Source: Blautia sp. (lineage in GTDB: Bacteria > Bacillota > Clostridia > Lachnospirales > Lachnospiraceae). Taken from it: 56,468 bases of DNA. The notes beneath the pieces were generated by a model, which saw only the letters and a list, made by a program, of their open reading frames with translations, was not told the DNA's origin and searched no databases. The stretch is taken from contig JAETNR010000029.1 of the NCBI GenBank assembly GCA_021772055.1, positions 1-56,468 of the forward strand, read 5' to 3'. Position numbers and translations under genes: made by a program. This document shows positions 52,617 to 56,468 of the stretch, in pieces (positions within the stretch are counted from its first letter, which is position 1; each line of letters begins with the position of its first letter).

Positions 52617-54839
52617 TTAGCTGAAGTCAAACTGTATATAAAGTTTCCGGAAACCGGAATTAATTTCAATATATTTTTCAATCTTATCCTTAATGGAATT
52701 CAGTATTTTTTCATCTGCGTGTTTCAGATAGATTACTTTTCGGTATACATCATTGACCTTGCCCACAGCCGCATCTGCCGGGCCGATCACATGAAGACTG
52801 CTGCCCGGGCTGACCCGACGGATAAATTTGGCGATATAGGACATTCCCTGCTCCAGCAGTTCTTCATCCTCCCCAAAAGCCAGCACAGAAAGCATATGGG
52901 CAAAGGGCGGATAATCCATCATGATCCGGTATCCCTTTTCTTCTTTATAAAATGCCTCATAGTCCTGGGCTTTGGATGCCTGGATGCTGTAATGCTCCGG
53001 ATGGTAGGTCTGTATCACTGCCTCTCCCTTTCGGATTCCTCTGCCGGAACGCCCCACAGCCTGTGTAAGAAGCTGAAACGTCCGCTCCGCACAGCGGTAA
53101 TCGGATGCATTCAGGGAAAGGTCTGCTGCAATCACCCCCACCAGGGTCACCTTCGGGAAGTCATGCCCCTTTACGATCATCTGGGTACCCACCAGAATAT
53201 CTGCCTCATGGCCTGCAAAAGCGGAAAGGATCCGTTCGTAGCTTCCTTTATTTCTGGTGGTGTCATAATCCATACGCAAAATCCTGGCTTTGGGAAAAGT
53301 TTTCTCCAGAACCTGCTCGACCTGCTGTGTTCCTGCCTTAAATCCTCCGATATAGGGCGAACCGCACTCAGGGCACTGCTCTGTTCTTGGCTGTTCATAC
53401 CCGCAGTAATGACAGACCAACCTTCCGTTGCTGTGCTCGGAAAGGGACACATCACAGTGAGGGCATTTCATCACATGGCCGCAGGATCTGCAGGATACAA
53501 AACCCGCATAGCCTCTGCGGTTTAAAAACAGCATGGTCTGTTCCCCAAGCTTTAAGCGCTCCTCTATGGAAGTTTTCAGTTTTCTGCTTAAAATGGAACG
53601 ATTCCCTGCTTTTAATTCTTCCCTTAAATCCACAATCGATACATCCGGCAAAGACCGGTCTCCATAGCGGGCCTCCAGCTTTACCAGTGCATATTCTCCT
53701 GCCATGGCGCGGCTATACGATTCCATGGACGGAGTGGCGGATCCTAAAAGAACCCTTGCCCCTTCCATGGAAGCGCGCTTCACTGCTGTTTCTCTGGCAT
53801 GATATCTGGGAGAATTCTCGCTTTTATAGGTTTGCTCATGTTCTTCGTCGATTATAATAAGGCCTAAATGTGAAAACGGCGTGAACAATGCAGATCTAGG
53901 ACCAACCATCACCTGAATTTCTCCCCGTTTCGCACGCTTGAACTGATCGTATCGTTCTCCTTGGGACAGGCGGGAATTCAGCACGGAAACTTTCTCCCCA
54001 AAGCGGCCGTAAAAACGGCGCACGGTCTGATAAGTCAGGGCGATCTCAGGGATCAGCACAATCACCTGTTTTCCCTCTGCAATCACCTGTTCAATAAGAC
54101 TCATATAAACCTGGGTCTTGCCGCTCCCTGTAACGCCAAAAAGAAGTACCGGTCTGGCATCAGGCTTTTTCCATTCTTCCAGGATCTGTTCCTCCGCAAG
54201 CTGCTGAATGGGGCTTAATTCCTGCCGTTCTTCCGGCAGAATCTCCTCCAGATTCCCGGGCATCCGATACACCTGGCTGTGCTCAATGCGGATAATCCCC
54301 TGGTCAGTCAGGGTACGCAGCACACTGGCATTTGCCCCCAACTCCCTGGACGCAGCTGTACAGTCCAGCCTTCCCTTCTCCCTTAAAAGAACCCGAAGGA
54401 GCCTCGCTCTGGCCTTGCATCTTCCCTTTTCCAGTTCCGCAGCGATTTCCTCTGCCTTTTCAAAGTCCACGGCAAGACATATGGTACGCTTTTCTTTTGC
54501 TTTTACCTTATCCTGTACAGGCAAAACTGTTTTCAGCGCCTGGATCATGGTGGAGCCATAGTATTCCCGCATCCATGCAGCCAGTGCGATCAGCCGTGAT
54601 TCTGTGGTTTCTTCATCATTGCACAGGCTTAGTATGGTTTTCATCTTATGAATATCAAATTTCGCCTGGTCAGACAGTCCGATGACATATCCCTTGCGCT
54701 CGTGGTTCCCATTTCCAAAAGGAATCGTTACCACCATGCCCATACGGATATCCGCCTCCAGTTCTTTGGGAACTTTGTACTGAAAGCTTCTATCCACTTT
54801 TTCGTGGGAAATATCTACAATTATATCTGCATATATCAT
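52617..54839 (-). CDS. priA: replication restart helicase PriA
   Basis: PriA is a 3'-5' helicase that reloads the replisome at collapsed forks. The 740-residue protein has the N-terminal DNA-binding domain, the P-loop LLFGVTGSGKTQVYMSLIEQ, the DEEH box IIIDEEHEQTYKSENSPRYH, the zinc-binding loop with cysteines in SCRSCGHVMKCPHCD and VCHYCGYEQPRTEQCPECGS, and the C-terminal helicase lobe with TQMIVKGHDFP. It lies between murE and def in one transcript. Confidence 0.97.
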   Translation of the reverse strand: MIYADIIVDISHEKVDRSFQYKVPKELEADIRMGMVVTIPFGNGNHERKGYVIGLSDQAKFDIHKMKTILSLCNDEETTESRLIALAAWMREYYGSTMIQALKTVLPVQDKVKAKEKRTICLAVDFEKAEEIAAELEKGRCKARARLLRVLLREKGRLDCTAASRELGANASVLRTLTDQGIIRIEHSQVYRMPGNLEEILPEERQELSPIQQLAEEQILEEWKKPDARPVLLFGVTGSGKTQVYMSLIEQVIAEGKQVIVLIPEIALTYQTVRRFYGRFGEKVSVLNSRLSQGERYDQFKRAKRGEIQVMVGPRSALFTPFSHLGLIIIDEEHEQTYKSENSPRYHARETAVKRASMEGARVLLGSATPSMESYSRAMAGEYALVKLEARYGDRSLPDVSIVDLREELKAGNRSILSRKLKTSIEERLKLGEQTMLFLNRRGYAGFVSCRSCGHVMKCPHCDVSLSEHSNGRLVCHYCGYEQPRTEQCPECGSPYIGGFKAGTQQVEQVLEKTFPKARILRMDYDTTRNKGSYERILSAFAGHEADILVGTQMIVKGHDFPKVTLVGVIAADLSLNASDYRCAERTFQLLTQAVGRSGRGIRKGEAVIQTYHPEHYSIQASKAQDYEAFYKEEKGYRIMMDYPPFAHMLSVLAFGEDEELLEQGMSYIAKFIRRVSPGSSLHVIGPADAAVGKVNDVYRKVIYLKHADEKILNSIKDKIEKYIEINSGFRKLYIQFDFS

Positions 54840-54873
54840 GAATTTTCTCTCTACCCGTTTTCGAATTCCTGTT

Positions 54874-56331
54874 CTATTTTCCTGCCAGGATATCCGCGAT
54901 CAGGACTCTCTCATCCATAGAATATTTTTTGCCCTGAATCTCCTGATAATCTTCATGTCCTTTTCCTGCCAGGATAATGATGTCGCCCGGCTCGCCATGG
55001 TGGATGGCATAGGCAATGGCTTCCTTTCTGTCTGCGATTTCCACAAATCTTCCGTCGGTTCTTGCCATTCCGGCCTTGATATCCTCAATGATTACCTGAG
55101 GATCCTCATATCTCGGGTTATCAGAGGTAATGATGGTCAGATCCGCAAGGCGTCCGGAAACCTCGCCCATTTCATAGCGGCGCAGCTTCGAGCGGTTGCC
55201 TCCGCATCCGAATAAGCATACCAGGCGGTGAGGATGATATTCCTTTAATGTAGTAAGAAGGCTTTCCAGGGCCATGGCATTATGGGCATAATCGATCATC
55301 AGCGTAAAGTCATCCGAAACCTTCACCATCTCAATGCGACCTTTGACTTTTGCATTTTTTAATGCTTTTATAATGTTTTCCTCTGACACATGGAAATGAC
55401 GGCAGATGGAAATGGCAGTCAGGGAGTTATAAATACTGAATTTGCCGGGAATATCGATTTCCACCGAAAAATCCAGCAGCCCCTTTAAATGGTAGGAAAT
55501 TCCCAGATATCCTTTTCCGCCCACAAGCTGTGCATCTTCTGCTCTCAGATCTGCTTCCGGAGAAAATCCGTAGGTTTCCAGCGTACAGGTGTGCCCTTCT
55601 ATGATCCTGTCAAAGTGTTTGTCATCGCGGTTTACGATTCCTACGCGGCATTGCTTCAAAAGCATGGCTTTACAGGACAGATAGTGGTCAAAATCCTTAT
55701 GCTCATTTGGCCCGATATGATCCGGCTCAATATTGGTAAAAATACCGTAGTCAAACACAAAGCCCTGGGTTCTGTGAAGCATCAGCCCCTGGGAGGATAC
55801 CTCCATAACCACACAATCGCAGCCTGCATCCACCATTTCCCGGAAGTACTGCTGGATCACAAAGGATTCCGGTGTGGTATTGGAAGCCGGAATGACTTTA
55901 TCTCCAATGATGGCTTCGATCGTTCCGATCAGGCCAACTTTATAGCCGGAATTTTCCAGAATGGATTTTACCATATATGTGGTGGTTGTTTTTCCCTTGG
56001 TTCCTGTGATGCCAATGGTCTTCAGGCTTTGGGCTGGATAGCCAAAATAAGCAGCGGAAATAAATGCCATGGCATAGCGCGTGTCCTGTACCAGGATTAC
56101 GGTAACGTCCCCCGGTACCTGCACTTCTTCCTCTACAACCAGTGCTTTTGCCCCTTTTGCAACAACATCCGGGATAAATTTGTGACCGTCAGCCGCTGCA
56201 CCTCGAATGCAGATAAAAAGGGAACCTTCCTCCACTTTACGGGAATCATAAACAACTGTGGTAACCTCCTGCTCTGGGTTTCCCTGTAAGCAGGTATATT
56301 CCAAACGTTCCAGCAGAGATGATATTTTCAT
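54874..56331 (-). CDS. murE: UDP-MurNAc-tripeptide synthetase (meso-DAP adding)
   Basis: MurE adds the third residue to the muropeptide. The 485-residue protein has the N-terminal domain starting MKISSLLERLEY, the ATPase loop ITGTKGKTTTTYMVKSIL, and DNPRYEDPQVIIEDI, whose DNPR motif is typical of meso-diaminopimelate-adding MurE. I start it at 56331 because GGAGG precedes that ATG at normal spacing. A longer frame (from 56439) has a GGGAGG site closer than usual, and its extra 36 residues look unlike MurE. It lies 34 bp before priA and may head the operon. Confidence 0.94.
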   Translation of the reverse strand: MKISSLLERLEYTCLQGNPEQEVTTVVYDSRKVEEGSLFICIRGAAADGHKFIPDVVAKGAKALVVEEEVQVPGDVTVILVQDTRYAMAFISAAYFGYPAQSLKTIGITGTKGKTTTTYMVKSILENSGYKVGLIGTIEAIIGDKVIPASNTTPESFVIQQYFREMVDAGCDCVVMEVSSQGLMLHRTQGFVFDYGIFTNIEPDHIGPNEHKDFDHYLSCKAMLLKQCRVGIVNRDDKHFDRIIEGHTCTLETYGFSPEADLRAEDAQLVGGKGYLGISYHLKGLLDFSVEIDIPGKFSIYNSLTAISICRHFHVSEENIIKALKNAKVKGRIEMVKVSDDFTLMIDYAHNAMALESLLTTLKEYHPHRLVCLFGCGGNRSKLRRYEMGEVSGRLADLTIITSDNPRYEDPQVIIEDIKAGMARTDGRFVEIADRKEAIAYAIHHGEPGDIIILAGKGHEDYQEIQGKKYSMDERVLIADILAGK

Positions 56332-56468
56332 ATTTTTTTCCTCCATATGGATTATGGTAGTGTCAAATACTACCCATTTTTTTGTTCTAAAACTTAATAA
56401 AAACCTTGATTTATGGGATGTTTCAAATAAAAAGAGCATTGACCTCCCTTTTGGGGTATAATGTCTAT
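56332..56468 (-). promoter_or_regulatory. upstream region of murE, promoter not certain
   Basis: Several promoter-like boxes occur but none has both elements at good spacing. A TTGACA (about 56353-56358) is isolated, and TATAC-like sequence lies at the window edge. A small stem (GGTAGT / ACTACC) lies at about 56356-56374. I see nothing else in this stretch. Confidence 0.35.

Noticed and set aside
56332..56439. Longer murE start at 56439 with a nearby GGGAGG
   Set aside because: The spacing to the ATG is short, and the 36 extra residues are unlike MurE N-termini; the 56331 start has a better site. Kept as an alternative only.
1..56468. CRISPR arrays, tRNA or rRNA genes, prophage or conjugative genes
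   Set aside because: No regularly spaced repeats, cloverleaf structures, rRNA stretches or phage/transfer proteins were seen on either strand.

Overview
This window looks like chromosomal DNA from a gut Firmicute of the family Lachnospiraceae. The evidence is a dcw cluster with two tandem class B penicillin-binding proteins and murA beside ftsQ, a PASTA kinase/phosphatase pair, a YesN/YesM-type two-component system, several MalFG/LplB-type sugar importers and strong GGAGG ribosome-binding sites. The MurE sequence carries the DNPR motif of meso-diaminopimelate-adding enzymes. Almost everything lies on the minus strand; the only plus-strand genes are a broken Rpn nuclease gene, a DUF1540 gene and one LacI-type regulator. 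I cannot assign a genus from sequence alone. No tRNA, rRNA, CRISPR array or complete insertion sequence was found.

Layout. (1) 1-2.3 kb: a DUF3502-type sugar-binding protein followed by an LplB-type permease that loses its last third at the left edge. (2) 2.5-3.8 kb: an Rpn-family nuclease gene broken by one frameshift in a T-run. (3) 3.9-5.4 kb: infC-rpmI-rplT with a good promoter, an L20-type attenuator leader and an AUU start for IF-3. (4) 5.4-14.2 kb: a response regulator, its sensor kinase, a sugar-binding protein, two permeases and a GH151-like putative alpha-L-fucosidase, in that order of transcription. (5) 14.3-16.2 kb: a sodium-dependent symporter and a cysteine-rich DUF1540 protein. 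(6) 16.2-26.4 kb: three different GH29 alpha-L-fucosidases behind a second importer, with two divergent LacI-type regulators and a gene remnant. (7) 26.5-40 kb: the division and cell wall cluster mraZ-rsmH-ftsL-two PBPs-mraY-murD-ftsW-murA-ftsQ-ftsZ. (8) 40.2-42.6 kb: ychF-lgt. (9) 42.8-56.4 kb: murE-priA-def-fmt-peptidase-rsmB-rlmN-prpC-prkC-rsgA-rpe-thiN, mostly overlapping or tightly spaced.

How they fit. Parts 4 and 6 form one catabolic island. Two ABC importers, neither with its own ATPase, would bring in short fucosylated glycans, and four predicted fucosidases without signal peptides would release L-fucose in the cytoplasm. Control is split between the two-component system and the LacI-type proteins. 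Two 26-bp direct repeats lie upstream of the first importer, and a 13-bp match to them lies upstream of the second, which suggests a shared activator. The substrate is inferred from the enzymes only.

The housekeeping half links cell division, lipid II synthesis, the serine/threonine kinase system that commonly senses muropeptides, and translation start functions. Regulatory sites visible there include 10-bp-phased MraZ boxes, several sigma-A promoters with 17-bp spacers, and terminators.
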